In this document: positions 36,945 to 46,256 of the stretch, piece by piece
Layout of the letters: every line of letters starts with the position of its first letter
Numbering within the stretch: the first letter of the stretch is position 1
Origin: Planctomycetia bacterium
GTDB lineage: Bacteria; Planctomycetota; Phycisphaerae; Phycisphaerales; SM1A02
DNA length: 64,000 nt
Direction of reading: 5' to 3'
Assembly (NCBI GenBank): GCA_005787685.1
Contig: SYAC01000038.1
Location: 18,121 to 82,120, forward strand
Position numbers and translations under genes: made by a program
The notes under the pieces: generated by a model
The model's database searches: none
What the model was told of the DNA's origin: nothing
Seen by the model: the letters and a program-made list of their open reading frames with translations, nothing else

Positions 36945-37612
36945 TTGCTTGCCTCAAGTGCAAGGTTGATGATCGGCGCGCCAGTGCGCTCTTGCACAAA
37001 CTCAAATGATAGGCCAGGCGCCAGTTGCACAAGAGCAAATCCGCGCGCAGTCACATCAATGACCGCCAAGTCCGAGTAAATACGAGTCACAACGCCGCGG
37101 CCAGTGAGCGGATAGGAGCAGCTTGGAACAAGCTTTGGCTCGCCTTCCTTGGTGACATGCGTTGTCATGACAAACACTCGCTTCACGCCAGCAACTAAAT
37201 CCATTGCGCCGCCCACGGCGGGAATGGCGTCGTCAGCGCCGGTTGACCAATTGGCCAGATCGCCGTTGGCGGCAACTTGCAGAGCGCCCAACACTGAAAG
37301 ATCAAGATGCCCGCCGCGAATCATGGCGAAACTTGTGGCTTGGTCAAAGAACGCGGCGCCAGGCATCATGGTCACGCGGCGTTTCCCCGCGTTGATGAGT
37401 TCGGGATCACCTTGGTCCGCGGCGGGTGATGGACCCATGCCAAGCAGTCCGTTCTCGGTGTGATAGATAAATGTTCGCCCCTGGGGCACATGTCGTGCGA
37501 CAAGTTCGGGAATGCCAATTCCAAGATTCACATAGGAACCGTTGGGTATGTCCTGCGCAACACGCTGCGCGATTTCGTCGCGTGTCCAACCGATGGAAGT
37601 GGCAACGCTCAT
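36941..37612 (-). CDS. 3-oxoacid CoA-transferase subunit B
   Basis: A 223-residue family I CoA-transferase beta subunit (ScoB/AtoA/PcaJ type). The catalytic glutamate is E53 in HTENGLLGMGP; NLGIGIPELVARHVP and GGHLDLSVLGALQVA are also characteristic. With subunit A it transfers CoA between a donor such as succinyl-CoA or acetyl-CoA and a 3-oxo acid. It is coupled to the genes on both sides by ATGA-type overlaps. The exact acid is unknown; adjacent genes suggest a 3-oxo acid derived from a beta-amino acid. Confidence 0.93.
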   Translation of the reverse strand: MSVATSIGWTRDEIAQRVAQDIPNGSYVNLGIGIPELVARHVPQGRTFIYHTENGLLGMGPSPAADQGDPELINAGKRRVTMMPGAAFFDQATSFAMIRGGHLDLSVLGALQVAANGDLANWSTGADDAIPAVGGAMDLVAGVKRVFVMTTHVTKEGEPKLVPSCSYPLTGRGVVTRIYSDLAVIDVTARGFALVQLAPGLSFEFVQERTGAPIINLALEASK

Positions 37613-38319
37613 GGGTAACTTGCTCCAACTTCGTTGAGCGCGGATTCAAGCGCCGGCGACGGCACATGCACCACTCGATCCACAAAGATGCCGGGGGTGA
37701 CAATCCCCTCTGGATCAAGTTCGCCGGCTTCAACAACTTGGGCCACTTGCACAATGGTCACGGTGGCGGCGGTGGCCATCATGGGCGCGAAGTTTCGCGC
37801 GGTGCGGTGGTACAGAACATTGCCGTGCGTGTCGGATACGCGGCCTTTGATCAGCGTGAAGTCGGCGCGAATGCCCAGCTCTAGCACATGTTCGCGGCCG
37901 TCGAACACGCGCGACTCTTTGCCTTGCGCCAGCGGCGTGCCCACCGCGGTCGGCGTGTAAAACCCCACAATTCCAGCGCCACCAGCGCGGATGCGCTCGG
38001 CTAGTGTTCCTTGCGGTACAAGTTCAAGCTCTATTTTTCCAGCGCGATACAGATCAGGGAACACGGTTGAGCCTGCGGTTTTAGGAAACGAGCAGATGAT
38101 CTTGCTGACACGCTGCGCGCGCAGAAGCGCGGCAAGTCCAACCAGGCCAGTGCCCGAGTTGTTGCTCACGACCGTCAAGTTTTTCGCGCCCTGATCAATC
38201 AGGGCATGAATGAGCTCGATTGGACTTCCCGCTTCGCCAAAGCCACCGATCATGACAGTGGCGCCATCGGAGATGTCGGCGACCGCCTCGCGGGCGCTAC
38301 CAACGCGCTTGTCGATCAT
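37609..38319 (-). CDS. 3-oxoacid CoA-transferase subunit A
   Basis: A 236-residue family I CoA-transferase alpha subunit (ScoA/AtoD/PcaI type), with ATVMIGGFGEAGSPIELIHAL, the VVSNNSG turn and the GGAGIVGFYTPTAVGTPLA glycine-rich loop. It forms a heteromer with the next gene product, with which it overlaps by 4 bp; it also overlaps the aminomutase stop by 4 bp. Confidence 0.93.
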   Translation of the reverse strand: MIDKRVGSAREAVADISDGATVMIGGFGEAGSPIELIHALIDQGAKNLTVVSNNSGTGLVGLAALLRAQRVSKIICSFPKTAGSTVFPDLYRAGKIELELVPQGTLAERIRAGGAGIVGFYTPTAVGTPLAQGKESRVFDGREHVLELGIRADFTLIKGRVSDTHGNVLYHRTARNFAPMMATAATVTIVQVAQVVEAGELDPEGIVTPGIFVDRVVHVPSPALESALNEVGASYP

Positions 38320-39761
38320 CGGCAGGATGGTGTTGGTGCTGCCGCGTGGGTCACACGCGCGCTCTTCACGCGTGAGTAATCAAAGAGACCTGCCTCGTCA
38401 TAGAGCACGCGATCGGCGAACCCGTCGAACCACAACGCCTCTGGATTGCGGCCCACAATGCAAATCTTGCCTTTGTCTTTGGCGGAGCCGGCGTTGCGCA
38501 GAATCTTGAATATGACCACGCCGTTCTCGCTGCCCTTGAGTCCGGGGATAGGGTGGTCGGTGACAGCGCAGACTTCGGTCTTGCCCTTGTAGTGGGTAAT
38601 GGAAAGTCGTGCGTGGCTTTCAACGCCAGACAATCCCTTCTGCGATTCATTGAGGATTTGCCACACGCGTTCAATCGGTGCATTGAAGGCGCGGTAGGCA
38701 ATGATGTCGCGACCACAGAAGAAGTAGTGGTTCTCGCCGCCAGCACGCTTGAATTCGCGTTGCAAAATGCGAAGTGCGTCGGCATCATCGTTGATTCCCT
38801 TCATGATTGGCGTTTGGTTCTCAACGCTTAACCAACCGCGCGACACAAGGCGACGCATGGCGGCACCAGTGACGGGAACCCACTGCAAAAAGCCTTGCGC
38901 GTTGTGGATGTACTTGCCGTCGGCGTCCTTGGCAAGAAATTCATCGGGGTGTTCAAAGTGAACCACAATATGCAAACCAACTTCGGGATATGTCTGGTGG
39001 AAGTTGTCAAGCATCGCGACAAATGCGTCGTCAAATCGCTCAGGATAAAATGCCATTTCCTTGGTGCCGATGCGGATCGACTCAACACCCGCCTCCGCAA
39101 GCGCGCCCAGCCACGCCGCGATCTTTGAATTGTTCAGCACCATGGGATCGCCGCCCGACATGAGTATCTCGCGCAATTTTTCACGGCCACAGGTTGGGTG
39201 GTGTCCGCCATTGGCGGCAACTTCCGCGTTAAAGCGTTTGATATATGCGACCACCTCTGGAATGGTCGCCATGCCCTTCTTGGCAACAGTGCCGTCTTGA
39301 CGCGTAATTTCCTTGCGCGCGATCAGTTCCTCGCGGTAGCAGAAGCGGCAGTGCGCCGAGCAGGTGGAGACAACATAAAGAAGACCCATTTCATACTTGT
39401 GCAACATGCCTTCAACTGGGCTGTAGTCCATTTGAAAGCCGGGGTCCTCAGAGCCAGCCAGGTCCATGGTTTCGGAGGGGTCCGCCTTCACAATGCGGCG
39501 AATAGGCGCGCTCTGTTTGGCAAGTTCAAAATAATGGCGCGTCATCTTCACTGGCATGCGCTTTTCAAGATCGCGATCCGTTCCCTTCAGGACACGCAAT
39601 TGCACAAGTTCGGTTGATGAGTAAAGACCAAGCATGTCGGCGGGGGCTTTTTCATCAAGGAATGGCGCAAGACCGTTGATAATGTTGCGCTCGTGGCGGG
39701 AATCTTGAACTTTGTCCAAGAAGGACTGCTGACGTTCGGTGGTGGCATACTCGGTAGACAT
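38316..39761 (-). CDS. KamA-family radical SAM aminomutase
   Basis: A 481-residue protein of the lysine 2,3-aminomutase family, longer than the usual 410-440. The radical SAM cluster motif is C134-x3-C138-x2-C141 in STCSAHCRFCYREE. LMSGGDPMVLNN, RIGTKEMAFYPERF and VENQTPIMKGINDD are family blocks; THYKGKTEV, near residue 400, may hold the PLP lysine. Canonical KamA has CTRRR after the cluster, so substrate may differ from lysine. The reaction would be migration of the alpha-amino group to the beta carbon using SAM, a 4Fe-4S cluster and PLP. The ATG follows AAGGAT. First gene of a four-gene operon. Confidence 0.88.
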   Translation of the reverse strand: MSTEYATTERQQSFLDKVQDSRHERNIINGLAPFLDEKAPADMLGLYSSTELVQLRVLKGTDRDLEKRMPVKMTRHYFELAKQSAPIRRIVKADPSETMDLAGSEDPGFQMDYSPVEGMLHKYEMGLLYVVSTCSAHCRFCYREELIARKEITRQDGTVAKKGMATIPEVVAYIKRFNAEVAANGGHHPTCGREKLREILMSGGDPMVLNNSKIAAWLGALAEAGVESIRIGTKEMAFYPERFDDAFVAMLDNFHQTYPEVGLHIVVHFEHPDEFLAKDADGKYIHNAQGFLQWVPVTGAAMRRLVSRGWLSVENQTPIMKGINDDADALRILQREFKRAGGENHYFFCGRDIIAYRAFNAPIERVWQILNESQKGLSGVESHARLSITHYKGKTEVCAVTDHPIPGLKGSENGVVIFKILRNAGSAKDKGKICIVGRNPEALWFDGFADRVLYDEAGLFDYSRVKSARVTHAAAPTPSCR

Positions 39762-40001
39762 GGTTCAATCCTTGAATGGGTTCGTGAACTGACTGAAGTA
39801 GACAAGGCAAGCATAGCGGATGAGCGCACTGAAACAAACAATATATACAACTACAAAAACATAGCAGGCACCGTGCCAGGACCTGTTGTCGCCAAAGGAC
39901 GCTTCAATGTGATGTCAACAAAAAATCCGCCAATATTGATTGAATTGGCAGTTTCTTACATTATCCGTGCGTGTGCGCAGTGCGGTACATGAACTTACAA
40001 T

Positions 40002-41513
40002 TCAGTTGGGCATGCTTGTGCTTGACGAAGTGGGCAATTGCTCCCCCAAATCGCGCTCAATTTCTTCCAATGTTCGTCCCGCAGTTTCGGGCAGGAAAAA
40101 CAGCACAAAGAGAAGGGCGAACATTGAAATACTTGCAAAGAGCAGGAATGTGTTACTGGCTCCAAATGCATTGAGCAGGCTCAGAAATGTCGCAGCCACA
40201 ATAAAGTTGGCAAAATAATTTCCTCCACAGGCGATTGCGTTGCCAGTGCAACGGGCCTGAATCGGAAACATTTCGCCAATCAGTACCCACACTAATGGAC
40301 CCATGCTGAATGCAAAACATGCGATATACACAATCACGCACACCAGAGTGAGCCATGCCAGTGTTTCTGATCCCTGGGCAGTGCTGGGAAGATCTTTTGG
40401 CGCAGCGACATCAACGGGGGCATTGATGGCGGGGGTCTTTGCGTCAACTTGAGTGGTCGATGGTGTGGCGGAAGCTTGTATTGAACTTTGTTGGGTATCG
40501 ATTCGGTCAAATTGTTGAAATGCGATACCCAAAATTCCCAGCGATGTGACCATGCCGGCCAAGCCACAAATGAGCAATTTTCTCCTTCCTGATTTGTCCA
40601 CCATTCCAATGGTGATGAATGTGGCAACAACATTGACAACGCCAATAACCAATGTGGCCCAGAGCGCGGCCTTTTCATCCACAAATCCAGCCTTCTGAAA
40701 AATGCGTGGCGCGTAATAAATAATTGCATTGATCCCGATGAGTTGTTGGAATATCGCCAGCGTTGTGGTGATAATCAACGCCTTCTTTGCGGCGCGGGAT
40801 CGAAAGGCAAGCCACCATTGGGGATCATTTTTCTGACGCTCGATATCAGCTTGTATTTCGCGCAAGGCGGTTTCGGCCATGGCAGGTTCCAGTGTTTGAT
40901 CAAGAACTTTTTTTGCCTCGGCCATACGCCCTCGCGTCGCAAGCCAACGCGGGCTGTATGGCAGAAAAGCCATTCCCACGGCGAGCACGACACCAGGAAC
41001 CGCGCCCAACCCGAACATCACACGCCAATGTGGAGCCGAGATGAGATCCACGACATAACTGACAAGGATTCCAATGGTGATGAAAAGTTGATAGAGCGTG
41101 ATCATCATGCCGCGGCGATCCGGCGGGGCAATATCAGCGATATACAATGGCGCGGCGACAGCGGTAATACCAATGCCAAGGCCAACAATGAGCCGCGATA
41201 TCGCCAGTGTTTCGGCGCTATCCGATGCCGCGCTTGCAAACGCGCCAACGACAAAGATGGCGCCCGCCAGCATATTTGCGGATCGTCCACCAAATCGGCG
41301 CGTATACCAACCTGCACCAAGTGCGCCAAGGATGCTTCCAACCAGCACCGCGCTTGTGACAATTTCCAATCCTTCGTCATTCAATGAAAAGTTTTTTCCA
41401 AGAAACAAGAGCGCTCCGCTAATCACGCCCACGTCATAGCCAAACAATAATCCGCCACATGCGGTCACAATTGCGATCATCATGACATACATATTTTTAT
41501 TCATCATTGACAA
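40002..41513 (-). CDS. MFS sugar porter family transporter
   Basis: A 503-residue, 12-helix transporter of the sugar porter family (XylE/GLUT type). Marks are GGLLFGYDVGVISGAL in helix 1, RFGGRS after helix 2, RRGMMITLYQL, PYSPRWLATRGR after helix 6 and the C-terminal PETAGRTLEEIE. A long periplasmic or cytoplasmic loop rich in Gln/Ser/Thr (about 330-375) is an unusual insertion between helices 8 and 9. It follows the OprB porin gene by 33 bp; together they would move a sugar across both membranes. The sugar is unknown. Confidence 0.93.
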   Translation of the reverse strand: MSMMNKNMYVMMIAIVTACGGLLFGYDVGVISGALLFLGKNFSLNDEGLEIVTSAVLVGSILGALGAGWYTRRFGGRSANMLAGAIFVVGAFASAASDSAETLAISRLIVGLGIGITAVAAPLYIADIAPPDRRGMMITLYQLFITIGILVSYVVDLISAPHWRVMFGLGAVPGVVLAVGMAFLPYSPRWLATRGRMAEAKKVLDQTLEPAMAETALREIQADIERQKNDPQWWLAFRSRAAKKALIITTTLAIFQQLIGINAIIYYAPRIFQKAGFVDEKAALWATLVIGVVNVVATFITIGMVDKSGRRKLLICGLAGMVTSLGILGIAFQQFDRIDTQQSSIQASATPSTTQVDAKTPAINAPVDVAAPKDLPSTAQGSETLAWLTLVCVIVYIACFAFSMGPLVWVLIGEMFPIQARCTGNAIACGGNYFANFIVAATFLSLLNAFGASNTFLLFASISMFALLFVLFFLPETAGRTLEEIERDLGEQLPTSSSTSMPN

Positions 41514-41546
41514 GTGTTCCCTTAAAAAATGAAATGGTGTCCATTA

Positions 41547-43016
41547 TCAGAATTGCATTTTGAGTCGTAACGCCAAAGAAACAACCGCACTTCCATCGCC
41601 GCTGGCTGGATTGAAAGACACTTGCAAGTCGGGCGAGAGCTGCATGCTGTCGGTGATTTGGAGGCGATAAAAAGTCTCAAGAACGGTAGCGCTTTGCGGA
41701 TCGCTACCAGGAATCTCATCGCCATAATTATTGGTTGGTTTCGTCCACGCATAGGCGATCCCAAAGTCATCATCGGGACGACCGAATGGACGCACGATTG
41801 AAATCCCGGCGCTCACTTCTTGTTGGGCGACAACATTGTTGCTTTCGCCCAATCCATATTCGACGAAAACTCCAAGCCAGTCGTTGAATTGTTGTTGCGC
41901 CAGAAATCCAATCATGGAGTTGGTCTGTTTGACGCCAGTGATGTTCCCATACCCAGCAAACGATTGATTCCCAGCGTTGGTTGTTCCCAAGGTCACGTTG
42001 AATCGTGAGAACTTATTCAGCCAATTTGGCGTCCATCCAACTTCCACACCCGCCCAATACAAGCCTTCATTTAAATTTTGAAAAGAATTGCCTGGATAAT
42101 CCGCAATATCAAAGATGGCTGAGTTGACATATATGTCATCACACGGAATGACTTGTGAGACAAAGCCAGGCGCATATGTTCCTTGCGCGGGCTGAAAAAC
42201 GCTGTTGCCGTCGAACGACCCATTCAGAAATTGGCGTGATTCATCGTTGGCATAGAAATTCAACATAAAAAATTGATTCGGATGCAATTTCCCGGTGCTT
42301 AAAACAACTCGGTCGTTCAGAAATCCCTGTTGATAACTGACAATGTTCAAGGTTGTATTGTCTGCATTTTGCAGCGAGTTCATGAAGAAGAAAGATCCCG
42401 ATGCGCCACCGGGTGTCCAATTCGCAGGTTGTCCCAGGATATTGTGTTGCCGAAAAAGAATTTGCACGGCGCTGGTTCCATATTCGGGCGATTTGGCAAG
42501 CACTGTGAGAAAATTCACATCGAGCCGACCCACGCCGGCCAAGTTGCCTTGCCCTGGCAATGTGCGAGAAACCCCTTGCAACACAAGCGTGTAATAAATG
42601 TTGGACATCGTGCTGCATTGCTCATACAAAAGATGCTCCAAACCACGAATTGGTCGCATCGGCACCTCAAGCGGATCTGGAAAAATGGGATTCACCGGAG
42701 CAAACCCAAATGGTCGATCAATTTCCCCAAAATCAATGTTGCTTTCCATCGGACGCGGATCAAAGAACGGCAGGAAGCGGCGTGGACTTAACAAATCGGA
42801 ACCAAATTCCGCGCGACGAATACCATTCATAAGCTCCCAAGGTTCATAGAATTCAGGTGGTTTCAAACCAGTATGATCAGGTAATACATAATCCTTGATC
42901 ACGGCGGTGCGCGAAACCCCTGGGCCAACTTGTGACTGCGCCGATGCTTTTGCACTCATGATTGACGCCAGCACCAACCCCGTAACTATTAATTGTGTGC
43001 TGTGGAATTTGAGCAA
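41547..43016 (-). CDS. OprB-family carbohydrate-selective porin
   Basis: A 489-residue outer-membrane beta-barrel with a signal peptide (STQLIVTGLVLASIMSAKASA), aromatic-rich alternating strands and a terminal Phe (LRLKMQF), which is the barrel-assembly signal. Blocks such as LHPNQFF, GLYWAGVEVGW and FVEYGLG fit OprB. The only start that yields the signal peptide is the TTG at 43016; an in-frame stop lies just upstream. No ribosome site is visible, and a promoter-like TATACT/TATAAT sits within 10 nt, so the transcript may be leaderless. Upstream partner of the MFS transporter. Confidence 0.87.
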   Translation of the reverse strand: MLKFHSTQLIVTGLVLASIMSAKASAQSQVGPGVSRTAVIKDYVLPDHTGLKPPEFYEPWELMNGIRRAEFGSDLLSPRRFLPFFDPRPMESNIDFGEIDRPFGFAPVNPIFPDPLEVPMRPIRGLEHLLYEQCSTMSNIYYTLVLQGVSRTLPGQGNLAGVGRLDVNFLTVLAKSPEYGTSAVQILFRQHNILGQPANWTPGGASGSFFFMNSLQNADNTTLNIVSYQQGFLNDRVVLSTGKLHPNQFFMLNFYANDESRQFLNGSFDGNSVFQPAQGTYAPGFVSQVIPCDDIYVNSAIFDIADYPGNSFQNLNEGLYWAGVEVGWTPNWLNKFSRFNVTLGTTNAGNQSFAGYGNITGVKQTNSMIGFLAQQQFNDWLGVFVEYGLGESNNVVAQQEVSAGISIVRPFGRPDDDFGIAYAWTKPTNNYGDEIPGSDPQSATVLETFYRLQITDSMQLSPDLQVSFNPASGDGSAVVSLALRLKMQF

Positions 43017-43393
43017 TCAATTATAGTATACTGTATTGCCTACAGGCCCTGCGCCCGTTGCGTGAGTCGGTCCATGGACAGCGCTCACCGAAGTATGGCG
43101 CAAGTATTGAAAGGCGAAAAACTCAACGGAAATTAACGAACTGCTCGCAGTTCATCAAAGACTACAGAAATAAGCGCTGGGGTTTGCCAATCGTTCACAC
43201 CCTCACGCGTTGGGTGGAAGGTGCGTAGGCGGATGTATTGATTTCGGCAACGACGACTTGCTATACTGAAAGCGCATGTATTTGTAGAAAAATTTAATCT
43301 ACATGTCATTTTTAATAATGAGTAATCCCCTAAGTCGTTCTAACTTCCATTTCAATTCTTACATTGTGGATTTAAATATTTGGAGTTCTTAAA
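43017..43393. other. Intergenic region between divergent oprB-like and esterase genes
   Basis: About 375 bp with no supported gene. The left edge holds an AT-rich box (43020-43035) that reads TATACTATAATT on the minus strand, a likely -10 for the porin operon. The right edge (43290-43380) is AT-rich and probably carries the esterase promoter. The middle may be decayed coding sequence; none is recognised. Confidence 0.5.
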
Positions 43394-44488
43394 TTGAAAA
43401 AAGCATATGCCGTTCTTCTTGTGTTGTTGTCTACGACGATGCTTATGCCATTGACCCGGTCGGCGCGAGCGCAGTGTTTGACTGACTTAGACAACAATAG
43501 CCAAATCGACGGATCGGACATTGGTCTGTTGCTACTTGATTTTGGCGGCAATGGAACTGCCGACTTCGACAACAGTGGTCTGGTCGACTCCGCAGACATC
43601 AGTCTTATTTTACTTGACTGGGGTCCATGCTCGAATGGAGATCTCACTAGCACAACTCTCTCCATCACTCAAACTTGGTCGCAACAGCCCAGCGGATACA
43701 GTCGGACTGCAAAGGTCATTGTCCCCGCTTCTGGATCAGGCCCTCATCCGGTAGTGATCATGCTTCACGGCAATGGAGGAACAGGGGATCTCAGATTCCT
43801 TGACTCATTGGGCTCCACCGCGAACAGTGCTATTCGCGTGGCTCCCAATGGATATTTGAATAGTTGGAATGTCCATAATGAAACTTCCAAAGCACCTGAC
43901 GTGGCATTCATGTGTGATTTGATCGCACTGCTCAAGACTTACGACAATGTGGATGAAGGGAGGATATCCATCTATGGGGACTCCAACGGAGCGGGCATGG
44001 TCAATCGGCTTCTGATTGAGCTGAGTGCTTTCGACTTCCAAAGAGCCGCCTGTCGTGTTTCGCAAATGATCACCAAGATGTATCACGACGGATCGTTTTG
44101 GTTCAACGCTGAGGGCAACAACAATTATGACCAAATGATCATCCCAGCCAGTGGACGAAGGATCATTTCCATCAGTGGCACAAACGATTCGCTTGTCCCT
44201 TACACCGGTGGATACAGCAATGTCGGCACGACCTTTATGAGCTGCCAAGAAAGTATTTATCGCCTCGCACAACGGATGGGTGAAACAGGTTCGCAACTGA
44301 GTGATGGTGCAGGGATTCCAGGGAACAACACGAACGGTTACTCCAATCTCTTTGTGAAATACAGCTATGTTGGCGGCCAAGTTGTCCACTACAAACTCAT
44401 CGGCGGAAATCACGGACTGCGCGTTGGCACCAACACCGCCTATTCAACCGAAGCGAATAATCTCATTGCCACATTTCTGTTGCAGTAG
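43394..44488 (+). CDS. Secreted esterase/PHB-depolymerase-like protein with dockerin-like repeats
   Basis: A 364-residue exported protein from a TTG start (TTGGAG ribosome-site candidate upstream). After a signal peptide (cut near ARAQ) come two EF-hand-like dockerin repeats, DLDNNSQIDGSDIGLLLLDF and DFDNSGLVDSADISLILLDW, common in planctomycete secreted enzymes. The catalytic domain resembles the LpqC/poly(3-hydroxybutyrate) depolymerase family: oxyanion HGNGG, nucleophile GDSNG, acid in GTNDSLVPY and base in GGNHGLR. It probably hydrolyses an ester polymer or feruloyl-type ester outside the cell. Unusually the dockerin pair is N-terminal. Confidence 0.85.
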   Translation: MKKAYAVLLVLLSTTMLMPLTRSARAQCLTDLDNNSQIDGSDIGLLLLDFGGNGTADFDNSGLVDSADISLILLDWGPCSNGDLTSTTLSITQTWSQQPSGYSRTAKVIVPASGSGPHPVVIMLHGNGGTGDLRFLDSLGSTANSAIRVAPNGYLNSWNVHNETSKAPDVAFMCDLIALLKTYDNVDEGRISIYGDSNGAGMVNRLLIELSAFDFQRAACRVSQMITKMYHDGSFWFNAEGNNNYDQMIIPASGRRIISISGTNDSLVPYTGGYSNVGTTFMSCQESIYRLAQRMGETGSQLSDGAGIPGNNTNGYSNLFVKYSYVGGQVVHYKLIGGNHGLRVGTNTAYSTEANNLIATFLLQ

Positions 44489-44746
44489 AGAACTCTCAAT
44501 TGTCATCGCTTGCAGGTTGCGTGTGTGATTGAGTGATCTGCAAACATCCTCATTCTCATGGTGCTATTGAAGCCAAGCGCAAAGCCTTGGCGATGGTCCA
44601 CTTAAAGAAATAGCGCGAATTGGAATTGGTCGCTCTATGTATGGAGTGCGGGGAATGTGTGAGGATTTCGTGGAGATGCCCTGCAACCAAAAATAAATCT
44701 GAAATGGAATACTCACACAGAATAAAATTTTGGTTATGTTATGTGA

Positions 44747-45346
44747 ATGCTCAATAAAACCCATTCTATCCGTCGTTCCATTCGCATTGCCTTCCTTCCA
44801 TTATTGGTCGCCACAGCCGCTTTCATAGCGATCGGCGCCAACATGGCCGCCCACCCTCCCGCGGGACCTATCACTGAAGCGCAGGTCAACGCCGCGCAAC
44901 AGGCGTGGTGCGACGGATTGGTCAATGTGGCGCAGACACACGCGAAAGGTGGCAACGCGAAGGCCGAGGCTGAGAAGATGATCGACAACTTATATGACTA
45001 CAGCGATGGCAAAGTATTCTTCAAGCCCACGATGGCTTTCGGCCCACGCACATTCCGGCCAACGCGCGAAGGCGCGCTCGCCTACTTCGTGGGTGGTAAC
45101 CCCAACTTCCCCGAGGACACCGGCTTTGCTCTGAAGGGCTGGACGAAGGCGCGCTTCGACAACAACGCCAGCGAAAACGGCATTCAGATCCACGGCGACC
45201 TTGCCATCACTATGGGCAACGTGTACATCACGGCCCCCGATGGCAAGGAAAACATGGTCGACAAAACCTTCGTGTTTCGTCGATGCAAGGACGGCAATCT
45301 GCGCTTGTGCGTGCACAAGTCGGCTTTTCCGTTCAATCCAAACTAA
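44747..45346 (+). CDS. Secreted protein of unknown function
   Basis: A 199-residue protein with an arginine-rich N-terminus and a membrane/signal segment (IAFLPLLVATAAFIAIGANM). The mature part has ITEAQVNAAQQAWCDGLVNV, DYSDGKVFFKPTMAFG and a late GIQIHGDLAITMGNVYITAPDG with VDKTFVFRRCKDG. I recall close relatives in proteobacteria, sometimes mislabelled as phosphoribosyl-AMP cyclohydrolase; the pattern is of an NTF2/SnoaL-like fold. Its C/G-ending codons (GAC, AAC, TTC, AAG) differ from neighbours, suggesting transfer. Flanked by gene-poor DNA. Confidence 0.7.
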   Translation: MLNKTHSIRRSIRIAFLPLLVATAAFIAIGANMAAHPPAGPITEAQVNAAQQAWCDGLVNVAQTHAKGGNAKAEAEKMIDNLYDYSDGKVFFKPTMAFGPRTFRPTREGALAYFVGGNPNFPEDTGFALKGWTKARFDNNASENGIQIHGDLAITMGNVYITAPDGKENMVDKTFVFRRCKDGNLRLCVHKSAFPFNPN

Positions 45347-46256
45347 CCGCAACAGCGCGACAACTTGATTTGCATCGTCAAAGTTCTTCCTTGACAAGAG
45401 CGCATGCCAAGTTCAATGTGTGCATTCGCTATGCCTGCAACTTGATTGCTAGCACGCTGATGCGTGGCTTGTAGCTAGGGTGCGCCGAGACCTTGTTGAA
45501 GGCTGGACTGCGGACACGCTCGGTCATCTATGCCAACTCGCTGCTTGAGAAGAAAATTGGTACGCGTGCGCCCGAGAGCCGCATCGTGTGGCAAAGTATT
45601 GGCGATTGCACCGAATACATCGAGACCATTTCCGGCGCACCGGTGCCGTTGCACACTGTGACAGCAGAAATCGCTGCGGCAATGGTAAACGACCAAGTGC
45701 GGGGTCCCTCGCGCACAACATTGATTTGGGTCATGAACCAGCCGGCGACTTGGAGCCCGAATAGGTTTCCGATGGCGCCGAGGGGCATTTGTTGCCAGAA
45801 CCTGACTCGAACGGTGACGCCTCCTGGCCTTGAGAAAAGCCCGAAATAGAATTCGAGCCTGTCACTGGTCATCATTCAAGCAGCGCCGTCCATTGCCGGT
45901 TGGCGAGTGGTTGGCAGAGGTTCTTGACATACAGACTCATGGGCAAATATCGCTCGCAGCTGCGTGCAATCGCACTGACCTTTCTGCTGTACATATTGTA
46001 AAAACCATCTACTGCAAGAATGATCCAAAGAATGTAATTCTTTTTGCGATATGCGCTATTTACAAATTGCCTCGATGCCTTTGCTGTAGATGATCAATTC
46101 AACCAAATTGCTTGGCGATGAGCTCATACGCGAACGAGCGAAGCAAGCGAGTATGGCGAAGTGATTTGGGGAATGCATGTTCGCCAATATGCCCTGTATT
46201 AGGAATTGGTGCGAACATTAGGCGTTGGGGCTGTTATCGAATATGTATGAATACTT
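45347..46256. other. 910 bp without a supported gene
   Basis: A frame at 45493-45849 (+) is open for 118 codons and an antisense one (45528-45875) for 115; neither has a recognised domain, signal peptide or ribosome site. Codon bias does not favour either clearly. The right part (45980-46256) is AT-richer with no frame over 60 codons. Probably decayed or accessory DNA. Confidence 0.45.

Noticed and set aside
38316..39761. Classical lysine fermentation cluster
   Set aside because: kamD, kamE, kdd, kce and kal are all absent in the window.
45493..45849. 118-codon open frame and its antisense partner
   Set aside because: Both strands are open, with no domain, signal peptide or ribosome site; listed as an unresolved region.
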